Source: a virus. Taken from it: a DNA stretch of 64,000 nucleotides. The notes beneath the pieces were generated by a model. It searched no databases. It was not told where the DNA came from and saw nothing but the letters and a program-made list of their open reading frames with translations. The DNA lies in the IMG/VR virus record IMGVR_UViG_3300006790_000756, positions 1-64,000 of that record. One strand, written 5' to 3'. This document shows, piece after piece, positions 15,029 to 24,454 of the stretch (within the stretch, counting starts at the first letter, position 1; each line of letters starts with the position of its first letter). The position numbers were made by a program, and so were the translations under genes.

Positions 15029-16316
15029 GGTCAACCTCTTGCATAACCAATACATTATAGTTGATGGTCATGGGGATCACGAACCTAGCCTTGCCATTTC
15101 TGGCCTTCATAACATAGGCTCGCATCATGCCCTCATCGAACTCTTCTTCGTCTTGGTTGAGAGAGATTGCAAGGTCCACCACACGGAACTTACCATAGCT
15201 GTCGCCCAGGTGTTCGTCGGTGATGAGACGGGCTCCACGACCAGCACGGTTCGTCTGGGTAGCAGTCCAGATCAGCATGTCCTGCTCGACACCAATGCCT
15301 CGTAGCTCCTCTGCAATACGCTGTTGAGCCTCGTACTCACTCATGCCTTCACGGACTGGACGGAGTAGCTCCATGTAGTCGATGACAAGCACATCGGGTA
15401 CGAAATCCTCGTAGCTTTTTAGTTGGTTGAGATACGCCCGAATAGTGTTTACATTTGCCATGCCCGTGGGGAACTCCTTGATGCGGAGGTTAGCCTTGGG
15501 GAAGCGGTCTTGGAAGATCTTGTGTCGTTGGCGTAGCATCTTTTGCTCACGCTCCTGACCAAGAAGCTTCTGAGGGATCAGAGTGGAGATAGAGTCGATG
15601 CGTTGACCCACCCTATCTTCACTCATCTCCAACGATATATAAACAACTTTCAGATTCTCAATCAGACACTTCACTGCCTGATTGGCTAGGTAAAGGGACT
15701 TGCCGACCCCAGGAGGAGCAACAACCATAGCAAGTTCCTTTTTACGAAGACCACCACCATTCAGACCACGATCAAGGCTAGGCAGGCAAGTCTTGATGTA
15801 ATCGTCATCATTGACGGTCAGAAGGCGCTCCCATCGTGCTTCGGTGTCTTTGAAGTAATCTTGGCCGAAGTCCTGGCTGCGTGCAACCAGAAGGGCTTCC
15901 TTCACCTCAGTCTCGATCTCATCGAAGCGTCCATCTCGCATGAGGTCAACAGACTTGGTGATGGCTTGCTTCATTGATTCTCTGCGAGCAAACTTCTCCA
16001 CACAGTCTACGATGAACTCAGTGTTCTGGACTGTGGAGGCATCAAGGTTGTTGACGAAACAGATCTCGTCCTCATACTCAGCGACAGACTCCGACTGCCT
16101 CTTGCGATCCTTGCAGAACTCAAGAAGGAAATCGTCATTTGGGAGCTTGTGGTATTTCCCAAAGAACTCCACGATACCTTCGTATAGCGTAGAGTGGATT
16201 GGGTACTCAAAATACTCCGACTTGACGAGCGGAGCGATCTCGTTGAAGAAATCAAGATTACTCTTGGCGAGGTTGAGAATGCCTCGCTGAATGTTGTCTG
16301 AAAAGTTGTATGCCAT
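14994..16316 (-). CDS. 41: gp41/DnaB-type replicative helicase
   Basis: 440 residues. An N-terminal DnaB-like helical domain (YFEYPIHSTLYEGIVEFF) precedes a RecA-like motor with Walker A APPGVGKS near residue 200, VVYISLEMSEDRV, Walker B VLVIDYMELLR, and WTATQTNRAGRGA carrying the arginine and DNA-binding region. It should form a hexamer on the lagging strand. No primase gene is visible in the window. It lies 9 nt from the zinc-ribbon gene upstream and overlaps the metallopeptidase-like gene downstream. Confidence 0.88.
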   Translation of the reverse strand: MAYNFSDNIQRGILNLAKSNLDFFNEIAPLVKSEYFEYPIHSTLYEGIVEFFGKYHKLPNDDFLLEFCKDRKRQSESVAEYEDEICFVNNLDASTVQNTEFIVDCVEKFARRESMKQAITKSVDLMRDGRFDEIETEVKEALLVARSQDFGQDYFKDTEARWERLLTVNDDDYIKTCLPSLDRGLNGGGLRKKELAMVVAPPGVGKSLYLANQAVKCLIENLKVVYISLEMSEDRVGQRIDSISTLIPQKLLGQEREQKMLRQRHKIFQDRFPKANLRIKEFPTGMANVNTIRAYLNQLKSYEDFVPDVLVIDYMELLRPVREGMSEYEAQQRIAEELRGIGVEQDMLIWTATQTNRAGRGARLITDEHLGDSYGKFRVVDLAISLNQDEEEFDEGMMRAYVMKARNGKARFVIPMTINYNVLVMQEVDHDENQEPEAEN

Positions 16317-16324
16317 ATCGTTGT

Positions 16325-16756
16325 TTATCGTTTGCCAAGGTTTCGGTACGCTTGGCTGTTATTGTAGACTGATTCCTTCATCTTGTCACCCATTTTCTCG
16401 GACATTTTTTTATCAGCCTCTGTTTTTCGTACACCACCGTAGGCTTCGACGCCTTCTTCAGTAAGCCCATATTGTTTGTATGGACATTTAGTTTCTTCAC
16501 CCATTCGCTTCGTGGCATCAAGTAGGTTTTCCATAACCTCCTTGCCCTTAGCCTTGTCTTCGTAGACAAGTTTGTGCTGCTTGCGCTTGTTAGTGTAGTA
16601 GTCGTTGCCATTAAACATTACAGGGACATCGCCCCAATGCCTGTTCTTAAGCTTTTTACACTCAGGACAACGAGAACGGGAAGGCGCTTTACTCATAGGC
16701 GCTTCCCGTTCCCAAATTACTTCACAGTCATGACAGATGAACTCGTAGATAGCCAT
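16325..16756 (-). CDS. FmdB-like zinc-ribbon protein
   Basis: 143 residues. The start MAIYEFICHDCEVIWE with a second pair SRCPECKKL is the FmdB-type putative regulatory zinc ribbon (two CxxC knuckles). The rest is charged and helical, rich in Lys and Met (KKMSEKMGDKMKES). The start is fixed by the family motif at residue 1, and it lies 3 nt after a CTATAATAG box with no Shine-Dalgarno site. It leads the transcript into gp41, so it may be a nucleic-acid-binding partner of replication. Confidence 0.7.
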   Translation of the reverse strand: MAIYEFICHDCEVIWEREAPMSKAPSRSRCPECKKLKNRHWGDVPVMFNGNDYYTNKRKQHKLVYEDKAKGKEVMENLLDATKRMGEETKCPYKQYGLTEEGVEAYGGVRKTEADKKMSEKMGDKMKESVYNNSQAYRNLGKR

Positions 16757-16759
16757 GAC

Positions 16760-16768
16760 CTATTATAG
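16760..16768 (-). promoter_or_regulatory. Palindromic promoter-like box before the helicase operon
   Basis: CTATAATAG on the minus strand, squeezed into 14 nt between the adhesin stop codon and the zinc-ribbon ATG, with spacing GTC to the start. The tight fit suggests selection on its position. Confidence 0.65.
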
Positions 16769-16770
16769 TA

Positions 16771-19700
16771 TCAGCCCCAGCCGACTCCACGCTGTCCCCA
16801 GGAAGTTCTTCCACTCTCGTTCATACCGTCAGAACCAAAGTTAACATTATCAAGCCCTCGGATGACATAAGAGATTGGAAGATTATTTCTACCTTGGTTG
16901 GTGGTAGTTCCTGCATCAAGTGCTTCTTGAGGAAGTCTTATACCAGGAGTTCCAGTTTCTAACCAAACATTTCCTCCCAAATCAGTCAGCGTGTGTGTTT
17001 TTGTATTGAAGAAGCCTGACTTTAGCCCAGTTCCCCACTTACAATCTTTGAATGAGAACTCTCCCTTTAAACAGTTTCCATTAGATGCAACGGGGTACTC
17101 AGGGTCACATGTAAACATGTAATGACCACCTCCGTTAAGAATGCAGTTTGTAAACCTCATCTCACCTAGATCAGTTGCCGTTGGATCACTTGTGCTACCA
17201 CCGTACTGATGGATCTTATCAGGGTTTGCACCTTGATAATGGTCTGGGTTGGTAGTTCCATCGCCCCATGTAGAGGGCCTTTGATCAAATGTACAATCAC
17301 CGAAATGAATTATGGGATTTACTGATTTGTAAATTTGATGTGCATCCGCGTGAGGACTAAAGCCGTTGTTAGCGTTGTAGTGTCCATTATTACCGTTCAA
17401 TGAACTATCCTCAGCGTTCATATATTTTCCAAAATAGCAGTTAGTTACTCTATAACTACCCGATCTAAATCTGATAAAATCTCCAATGACATTATCAAAG
17501 TTACACTTATGCATACCTCTAAAGGCCATCATAAAGGTTAGAGATCCACCTCCTCGGAAGTCGCAATACTCAAAGTCTACCTTCTTATTGATATTACCAC
17601 CACCTTGGTTGTTATCCCAACAAACATAGTATTGATTTATACCGTCGTGGTAGTCAGTCTGTCCAGAGAACTGGCAGTCTACGAACCTAAGTGGGTTAGT
17701 AGTTTTAATTTTACACTGCTCGAAATTCATTCCACTAACAACCAATCCAGCAGCAGGGACTTCTATCCTGTTGGTAGAGTTTCCTGCACCTGGGTCTACA
17801 TATTGAACTGTTCCGCTATAAGGATGGTTTGTTAGTGTTACACCATCTCTAACACCTGTGGTGGCACTTGTCTCACCACCAACAGGAGCAGATTCAACTC
17901 TAGAAAGAATCTCGTCATCACTTAGCTCAACAGGGCTCACATAAGTAGGCATCTTTCCTACTTCATTAGCCACTAAATTTCCATCATCATCTTCATCATC
18001 AAAGATTACAGTCTCAAACTTTCCTGTCTTAGTTGGAATTCTTGTTCCTGTACCAAGACCGTTTCTAGCAAAACCAGCTTCATTGAACTCAATTGTCAAG
18101 GTGCTAAGAGTTGAGCAAACAGATAGCGAATCACCTGCGTCAGTTCCAGTTGTAACGCTACCGCTTACAAGAACACCACTAACTGTATCACCATCAACGA
18201 AGGTTCCATTGTTATCAGTAGCCTCAGAGTAAATAAGCACACCTTTACTAGTCTCCTCAGGACCCATTGTCAAGGTGATACCAGTAGAAAGATCAATCTT
18301 GTCTCCTACAGGACTCTCGTAGAAAGGAATGTCAGGAGGTGCAAGCACATTGTCCATAGGACTTGAGTTGGCAGGACCTCTTCCTGTTTTATACACCTCA
18401 CTACCGTCGTAGTGTCTGTTATTAAATGCTGTATACTCTGGGATCCAAGGACCTCCGTTGTCTGTGGTTTCGTTTGCTGGAGCGGTGAGATGGTATTGAC
18501 ACCAACCCATTCCAATGTAGGGATCGTTGTTTTCGCCTGTCGTATAACCTTCATCATTGTTGTAGTCATCCGCTTCACCATAGAACTTGTTATTTATAAC
18601 AAAACAGTTATTTAGAGGGCCAAACTTTGCTGCAAGAAGAATAGCGTTGGAGCATCCTTTATTGAAGTAATTTGAATCAATTACAAGACCACTTAGATCT
18701 ATTCCTACGATTGGGTTGCCATCAGAGTCGGTTGTTTTGTTTTGCCAAATAATAGAGGCACTGTGAACTCTATTTGGAGGAGTTTCAAAGTAGCCTGGAA
18801 GATCAAAATGGTTCCATCTACATATTAGATTTTTACCAGGGCCTCTGTGTTGCCAAACATCAGCGTGTGCGGATGGGAATTCTGCCTTGTTACCCATGTG
18901 CTGAAAGTGACACGACTCTACAGTAACATTACCCTTTCCATCTCCAGATTGTGATTTTATAAAATCAAAGCTTGCGTCGTAGAAAGCGCATCTTCTTACA
19001 GTAGTGTTTCCTATTAACAGGGAAGCTGAATCACATCTCTCAATACTACAATCTTCTATTGTTATTCCCGTAAAGTCGAAGGTAGCATTAAGTGCATACA
19101 GTGCGTATTCAGTAGGACTGTCGCCCGCATCAGCACCTTGAATAAGACAGTTTCTAAATGTGACATCGTTAGCCTTTACATTAACAACACCGTTAACAAT
19201 AGCGTTCTCTACAAGAAGACCGTTTGTAGTAATTTTATCAGTGACTCCACCGTCTCCACCCCAAGCAGATAAGGTTACAGGAGAGCCATAAGTCTGTTGC
19301 CAGATCTCATTATTGTAGCCACAGTTTGTACCAGAGATAGGAAGGAATGGGGCACTGAAGACGCCTGGGGCTCCTCCTGACCAAAAGTAATAATCAGCAG
19401 TGTTATCCGTTGTTGCTGTTCCACTTACAGTAAACTCAACACTTTCATCATAATCTCTTGTTTTAGCAACTGTAAACCCATCTATTACAGCAGCGGTAGG
19501 AGAGGGAATGATATGTGGATCAGTATCGAACTGGAACTTAAGATCAGGCTTCACAGCCTTTGCCGTAACAGCAGTATCAAAACTATCGTTAGCATCGTTA
19601 GAAGGACTCTCAACTACGGTAGTGCCTCCGTTGTTGCTTATGGAGCTAACAGATACATGAACTGTATGGTCAGCAGAAGTGTCAGCGGCACAAGACAAAC

Positions 19701-20868
19701 TAACACTCTTTACATATGTTCCCTTTGGAAGGTCTACTGTGGAAGGTGTAAGAGTGAAGTCCTCTCCTAATGTAAACCCAGCGTTATCACTAGATGCGGT
19801 AAGAGTTACAGTTAGTTTATCAAGGTGGACACCGCCGCTTAGAGATACCTCAAACTTATCAGCCTTACCAGCCTTGAGGGTTGAAGCGCCATCGTTTAGG
19901 ACAGCACGGGTTCCTTTTTTGTAACCACCATTCTGAGGGCTAACACCTTCTTCAAAGTTTTGTGATACCTCAGCAGCGGTAAGTGCTCTACGATAAATGG
20001 CTGTTAGGTAGTAACCACCTTTGGCTTTCTTTTGACCATTTCTTGCTGCTCCTGTTGATATTCTAGCAGTAGGGTCCCAGTCTTCAAAAATCTCAGAGCT
20101 ATCATCGTAAACATTTTTGCTGTCTACTAGAACACCGTCAACATAAAATCTTGCCTCGGCTCTATCTAGTTCTGTGTTATACTTAGCTGTCACCACTAAA
20201 TGAACTAGTTGGTCTGTAACTGCTGTGTCATCCGCAGACCACAGTTGATGAACTGTGTCGTACATTTTAACTCTAGCAGCATAAGATCTAGCGTTGTGGT
20301 TGGATGCGTTTCCAGTCCAAGTTCCATGTCCCAGCATTACACACTGGTCGGTATAGGTTGTGTTAACAGGAACTATGGTAGCAATTCTTCCTGGTCCTGA
20401 GGTGGCTAGTCCATCCTGATCAGAGGGCTTGAACCACGCTTCCATTGTAACTTCGTTAGCAGCTATAGGACCAGCGGTAAACTCTTGGGAGCCTGTGTTT
20501 CTAGTCGCCCCTCCTGCACTAAGGTTTAGGTAATACCTGTCGTTCTGCGAGCTATCTCGTGACCACTCTCCTAGAAGACCAGCACCAGCGTTTTCGATCC
20601 AGTTAAGGTCTGATTCTCTAGTCAGAGGAGTTCTATCAATGATAGTGTTTCCGTTTCCTTCATCAAACCACCACTCACAAAGCAGACCATCTTGTACCCT
20701 GTTAGTACCGTTGTATCTTGCTTTGTCAGAGTATGATGTAGTTCCTCTTTGAAACGAATCATTCTTGCTGGGCGGTATTAATGCTTTCTTTGCATACGCC
20801 CATGCTCTTGCTCTTGCAGCAAGAGTTCTACCGCCTTCAAACTTTGGTCTCCTAATATCCCAACCCAT
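16771..20868 (-). CDS. Giant LamG/beta-helix adhesin or tail-fibre protein, 1365 aa
   Basis: Domains in order: a LamG/concanavalin-type jelly roll (about residues 60-310, GLLCEWWFDEGNGNTIID and VTMEAWFKPSDQ); an Ig/Calx-beta-like segment (LTLTASSDNAGFTLGEDF); then two right-handed beta-helix domains, near 550-800 and 1070-1290, each with an HAD..Q element (SAHADVWQ near 666, SPHADAHQ near 1171). Beta-helices of this kind bind or cleave polysaccharides on the host surface. The gene sits alone among replication genes, 20 kb from the tail module, bounded by a terminator upstream and a separate promoter box downstream, like a mobile cargo gene. Virion location is inferred. Confidence 0.75.
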   Translation of the reverse strand: MGWDIRRPKFEGGRTLAARARAWAYAKKALIPPSKNDSFQRGTTSYSDKARYNGTNRVQDGLLCEWWFDEGNGNTIIDRTPLTRESDLNWIENAGAGLLGEWSRDSSQNDRYYLNLSAGGATRNTGSQEFTAGPIAANEVTMEAWFKPSDQDGLATSGPGRIATIVPVNTTYTDQCVMLGHGTWTGNASNHNARSYAARVKMYDTVHQLWSADDTAVTDQLVHLVVTAKYNTELDRAEARFYVDGVLVDSKNVYDDSSEIFEDWDPTARISTGAARNGQKKAKGGYYLTAIYRRALTAAEVSQNFEEGVSPQNGGYKKGTRAVLNDGASTLKAGKADKFEVSLSGGVHLDKLTVTLTASSDNAGFTLGEDFTLTPSTVDLPKGTYVKSVSLSCAADTSADHTVHVSVSSISNNGGTTVVESPSNDANDSFDTAVTAKAVKPDLKFQFDTDPHIIPSPTAAVIDGFTVAKTRDYDESVEFTVSGTATTDNTADYYFWSGGAPGVFSAPFLPISGTNCGYNNEIWQQTYGSPVTLSAWGGDGGVTDKITTNGLLVENAIVNGVVNVKANDVTFRNCLIQGADAGDSPTEYALYALNATFDFTGITIEDCSIERCDSASLLIGNTTVRRCAFYDASFDFIKSQSGDGKGNVTVESCHFQHMGNKAEFPSAHADVWQHRGPGKNLICRWNHFDLPGYFETPPNRVHSASIIWQNKTTDSDGNPIVGIDLSGLVIDSNYFNKGCSNAILLAAKFGPLNNCFVINNKFYGEADDYNNDEGYTTGENNDPYIGMGWCQYHLTAPANETTDNGGPWIPEYTAFNNRHYDGSEVYKTGRGPANSSPMDNVLAPPDIPFYESPVGDKIDLSTGITLTMGPEETSKGVLIYSEATDNNGTFVDGDTVSGVLVSGSVTTGTDAGDSLSVCSTLSTLTIEFNEAGFARNGLGTGTRIPTKTGKFETVIFDDEDDDGNLVANEVGKMPTYVSPVELSDDEILSRVESAPVGGETSATTGVRDGVTLTNHPYSGTVQYVDPGAGNSTNRIEVPAAGLVVSGMNFEQCKIKTTNPLRFVDCQFSGQTDYHDGINQYYVCWDNNQGGGNINKKVDFEYCDFRGGGSLTFMMAFRGMHKCNFDNVIGDFIRFRSGSYRVTNCYFGKYMNAEDSSLNGNNGHYNANNGFSPHADAHQIYKSVNPIIHFGDCTFDQRPSTWGDGTTNPDHYQGANPDKIHQYGGSTSDPTATDLGEMRFTNCILNGGGHYMFTCDPEYPVASNGNCLKGEFSFKDCKWGTGLKSGFFNTKTHTLTDLGGNVWLETGTPGIRLPQEALDAGTTTNQGRNNLPISYVIRGLDNVNFGSDGMNESGRTSWGQRGVGWG

Positions 20869-20878
20869 AATAAAAATA

Positions 20879-20915
20879 CCTCCAAGTATTCATATGTATT
20901 TAGAATACTTGGAGG
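20879..20915 (-). terminator. Rho-independent terminator whose 3' arm holds the next ribosome-binding site
   Basis: Thirteen-base-pair stem CCTCCAAGTATTC / GAATACTTGGAGG with an 11-nt loop, followed on the minus strand by TATTTTTATT. It ends the nrdJ operon. The descending arm contains GGAGG, the Shine-Dalgarno site for the adhesin ATG at 20868, so folding would also hide that site. Confidence 0.75.
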
Positions 20916-20932
20916 CAAAAGAATGAAAAAAA

Positions 20933-21067
20933 TCAGTCTTCCCAATAGGGATCGTTTACATCAGGTAGCTTCTCAAACTCAGCCGCACTCGCCATCTCCT
21001 CCGAGTGTACAGGCTGCTCCGTCTGCTGCTCCAACGGCGTTTTGTTGTCCCATGTATCGTTCGACAT
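20933..21067 (-). CDS. Small acidic ORF overlapping the nrdJ 3' end, 44 aa
   Basis: ATG at 21067, in a different frame from nrdJ, reads through the nrdJ stop and ends 18 nt before the terminator. The product is acidic and hydrophilic, ending KLPDVNDPYWED, with no low-complexity artefact. Only a weak AAAG precedes the ATG. Its exact fit between nrdJ and the terminator argues for a real gene or for a frameshifted nrdJ extension. No family recognised. Confidence 0.4.
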   Translation of the reverse strand: MSNDTWDNKTPLEQQTEQPVHSEEMASAAEFEKLPDVNDPYWED

Positions 21068-22883
21068 TTTCTTTAGTAAGTGGTATAGCTTGTAGAGGTT
21101 CATTGCCCTTTGAGCCCGCTCTATATATAGTCATGCCTTTCAGATAGGGCATATAGTTCACGGCATCCTCAATCATAGTAGCGGGATCGAACTGCTCTGG
21201 CAAGTTAATAGTCTTGCTGATACAGGAGTCGATGAAGCGTTGGATCGTAGCTTGGACAGCCATATGCTCCTCAGGAGTGATGTCGTAAGCTCCTACGAAG
21301 GCGTCGAGTCTCTTTCCAGCATCGAAATACTCCTGGAAAAGAGGGTCTGCGACGAACTGCTCTTTCCAGACATTTCCCTGACGCCATCTGCGATTGTACA
21401 TAGCCGAAAAGATAGGTTCAATACCAGAACTGACGCCCATAAGCATAGAAATCGTACCAGTAGGGGGTATGGTGAGCATAACAGCATTACGAATACCATA
21501 CTTACGGATGTAATGACGAATCCTAATAGGAAGTGTCTTAGCAAAATCCTCACTCAGGTACTTCTCCTTATCGAATGCGGGGAAAGGTGCCTTGTCCCTC
21601 GCAAGGTATATACTAGCTTTGTAAGCCTCATCTCTAATTGTAGCGAACAGTCTTTCTAGGAATTCTAGACTTTTCTCGCTACCATAACGAATACCTAGCT
21701 TGATAAACATGTGGTGAAGACCCATGACACCAAGACCAACACGACGAGAGCGTTGACCAACCTCCTTACACTCAGCGGTGGGGAAGTGGTTGACGGTCAG
21801 GACATTATCTAGGAAACGAACGCCAGTGCGAACAGTCTTGGCTAGACGCTTCCAGTCCACATCGGAACCATCCTCAAGACACATATTGGCAAGGTTAACA
21901 TTACCTAGGCAGCAGTTGCCGTAAGAGGGAAGGCTAATCTCACCACAAGGGTTAGTAGAAGGTAGCTCCTCGAAGTAGGAAACATTTGTAAAAGAGTTAG
22001 CAAGGTCGATGTTGTAGACGCCAGGATCACCAGACTCAACAGCATTGGTCCAGATTCTTTCCCAGAGTTTACGAGCAGAGATATCAGCCTGACCAACCAA
22101 CTCAAAGCTTTCAGTCCAGTCAGCACGGTGGAAGTTCTCAGCACGACCGATAGCATCATCAGCATCAAGAGCGATTACATCAAGCTCACGCTCCTCTCCC
22201 TTGCTGTTAGTAGCACGAAGGGTGAAGTTGTGATACTCCTTGTTACCGTATGAGAAGTACCAAGGCTCATCGTTCTGGACAGCCTCAACGAATCTGTTGG
22301 TAATAGCAACGGAGATGTTGAAGTTATTAAGCTGACCTTGATCTAGCTTGACCGTTAGGAAATCAAGGAGATCAGGGTGAGTAACATTAAGTATACCCAT
22401 AAGAGCCGTGCGGCGGTTTTTACCTGACTTGACATGCTCACCTACCTCATTAATCATCTTGAGAACAGAAACACTGCCTGGAGCAGAGTTCTTTACATTA
22501 CCGATATCATCGCCTTGAGGACGAATCTTAGATACATTAAAACCAATACCACCACCAGCACATGAAATCTTGTACATGTCCTGAATAGTTTTTCCAATGC
22601 TATCGACACTATCCTCAGGAATGATGACATAACAGTTTAGTAGATTGTGCTTACCAGCATTGCGGCCAGAACCATAAATAATTCTACCGCCAGGAACAAA
22701 GTCCCCACTAGATATAGCATCATAAAACCAACCTTCGACTCTTTCTTTGTCTTCATCTGGTTCTGCTCCTGCTACAGTGCGGGCGATTGCTTTAGCACGC
22801 TGGCGCCACTCCTTTTCTCCAGGGTAAGCGTAACGGCTCATAAAGATTTCTTGACCTAGATCATTCAACTTGGCGATGGTCAT
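20979..22883 (-). CDS. nrdJ: Class II (B12-dependent) ribonucleotide reductase
   Basis: 634 residues. Key elements: redox Cys in LLNCYVI near residue 80, SCAGGGIGFNVSKIRPQG, SGKNRRTALMGIL, the active-site Cys-x-Glu in NPCGEISLP near 312, CCLGNVNLANM, and PPTGTISML. A C-terminal pair in CTLGGDGEC could pass electrons to the active site. This layout is the single-chain NrdJ form, which uses adenosylcobalamin and needs no NrdB radical subunit, consistent with no NrdB gene here. It makes deoxyribonucleotides for phage DNA. ATG overlaps the gp46 stop (ATGA). Confidence 0.87.
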   Translation of the reverse strand: MTIAKLNDLGQEIFMSRYAYPGEKEWRQRAKAIARTVAGAEPDEDKERVEGWFYDAISSGDFVPGGRIIYGSGRNAGKHNLLNCYVIIPEDSVDSIGKTIQDMYKISCAGGGIGFNVSKIRPQGDDIGNVKNSAPGSVSVLKMINEVGEHVKSGKNRRTALMGILNVTHPDLLDFLTVKLDQGQLNNFNISVAITNRFVEAVQNDEPWYFSYGNKEYHNFTLRATNSKGEERELDVIALDADDAIGRAENFHRADWTESFELVGQADISARKLWERIWTNAVESGDPGVYNIDLANSFTNVSYFEELPSTNPCGEISLPSYGNCCLGNVNLANMCLEDGSDVDWKRLAKTVRTGVRFLDNVLTVNHFPTAECKEVGQRSRRVGLGVMGLHHMFIKLGIRYGSEKSLEFLERLFATIRDEAYKASIYLARDKAPFPAFDKEKYLSEDFAKTLPIRIRHYIRKYGIRNAVMLTIPPTGTISMLMGVSSGIEPIFSAMYNRRWRQGNVWKEQFVADPLFQEYFDAGKRLDAFVGAYDITPEEHMAVQATIQRFIDSCISKTINLPEQFDPATMIEDAVNYMPYLKGMTIYRAGSKGNEPLQAIPLTKENVERYMGQQNAVGAADGAACTLGGDGECG

Positions 22884-24454
22884 TTGATTGTTGATACTCC
22901 TTTTTCTTTTGTGATATTAATCTTCTTGTGTCTCGACATGTGCTGTGCGAGATGAGGGTTGTGTGTAATGACGAAAAGAGTCCTGTCCTTCTTGAGATCA
23001 CATAGTAGTTCGTAAAGACCGTTGATACCGTCCTCGTCCAAGTTTTCTGCGACCTCATCAAAGAACAAGACACTACTTTGATGACCGTTGGACATTGTAA
23101 GAAGTGTTTGCAGTCCTAGCATCACCGCTAGGTTTACTTTCCTACGCTCTCCACCAGATAGAGATATATAGTGACGATGCTTTCCTAGCACTTCAATATT
23201 TTCAGACAATTCCTCATCAAATTCTACAGTGATCCTACCGTTTGTTAAATACCCAAGGTAATAATTACAATGGGTATTAAGGTAATCCCTTACAGTCCTA
23301 ATCACAAACCGAATGAGACCTTTCTCAGAGAACGCCTTGTCCCAGAACCCAAAGATGTCATACTTAATCTCTAGGTCTGCTTTGCGTGCGTTAAGTGCTA
23401 CTCTTTCCGACTTAGCCTCTGTAAGTAGATCTGTGTAGACCTCTTCGTTCTTTTGCTCACTCCACTTGGCATACTCCCTGGGAGTACATGGAAGACGCTC
23501 TATCATGCCTTTAAGGTCTGCTAATTCCTGCTGTAGATCTTGAACATCTCTCTCGTACTTTTCTAATTTCTCTTGGCAGAAATCGTAGAACTCCTGGGTA
23601 ACCTCATCATTCTTTTCTGTACCGCACTCAGAACACTTCCATGAACTCTTGGCACCTACACCCTGAGCCACTACCTTTCGTGCTTTGGTGATGGCAGTCC
23701 CGCCTAGGTTTTTGATCTCCCTCTTGATGGAGTCCATCCTGATAGAGCATTTCGTATTACGCTTTTCTTGATCGATGATCTGGTCGAGCGTAAACTTCTC
23801 AAGGATTTCTTGTTGCTTTTTCGTGAGCCTAGCTCCCGTGACCTTTTCTTCATACTTATCAATGTCCCTCTCTAGTTTTGATACAAGGACCTCACACTCC
23901 TTGATACCAGACCTAAGGTCACTACGCTTGCGCTTGATCTTGTTCTTCATATCGAAGATGTAATCAAGGTTAAGGAACCTGTTGATGATCTTTCTCTTGT
24001 CGTCAGGGGTCGCGTCTAGGAAGTCTACATTCGAATGCTGTCCGAATACGGACGCGGCCATAAAGGTCTTGTAATCGACTCCTAGGGCCTTCTCAATAGC
24101 TTCCTGAGTTCTACTAGCGTGGGCAAGGGAACGGTCCTCCCCATTTACACAAAACTTAAGACTTGTAGGCTTTCGGCTTCGAGTGATCTCAATGTTATCA
24201 TTGATCTTGATCTTGACAACACACTTCCGACCTACGGAAGTATTGACCATAGCATCTTCTGTACTCTTACGAATACTTTTGCCAAATAGTCCGTATACAA
24301 TAGCCTCCAAAATAACTGATTTGCCTGACCCATTACTTCCACCTGTATCTTTATTTATACCTTCAACCCCAACAAGTCCTTTATACTTGTTGAAGTTGAT
24401 CTTACCTTTCTTGTACGAGTAGAAGTTCTCGAACTCAACACTATTGATCTTCAT
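22880..24454 (-). CDS. 46: gp46-type recombination nuclease ATPase (Rad50/SbcC-like)
   Basis: 524 residues with an ABC-type head split by a coiled coil. Walker A GSNGSGKS is at 39-46, a Q-loop region FGQHSNVDF follows, then heptad-rich arms around a zinc-hook-like CSECG near residue 275, the signature LSGGERRKVNLAVML near 435 and Walker B VLFFDEVAENLD near 463. The arms are short compared with cellular SbcC. With gp47 it resects DNA ends for recombination-dependent replication and host DNA breakdown. Confidence 0.87.
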   Translation of the reverse strand: MKINSVEFENFYSYKKGKINFNKYKGLVGVEGINKDTGGSNGSGKSVILEAIVYGLFGKSIRKSTEDAMVNTSVGRKCVVKIKINDNIEITRSRKPTSLKFCVNGEDRSLAHASRTQEAIEKALGVDYKTFMAASVFGQHSNVDFLDATPDDKRKIINRFLNLDYIFDMKNKIKRKRSDLRSGIKECEVLVSKLERDIDKYEEKVTGARLTKKQQEILEKFTLDQIIDQEKRNTKCSIRMDSIKREIKNLGGTAITKARKVVAQGVGAKSSWKCSECGTEKNDEVTQEFYDFCQEKLEKYERDVQDLQQELADLKGMIERLPCTPREYAKWSEQKNEEVYTDLLTEAKSERVALNARKADLEIKYDIFGFWDKAFSEKGLIRFVIRTVRDYLNTHCNYYLGYLTNGRITVEFDEELSENIEVLGKHRHYISLSGGERRKVNLAVMLGLQTLLTMSNGHQSSVLFFDEVAENLDEDGINGLYELLCDLKKDRTLFVITHNPHLAQHMSRHKKINITKEKGVSTIK

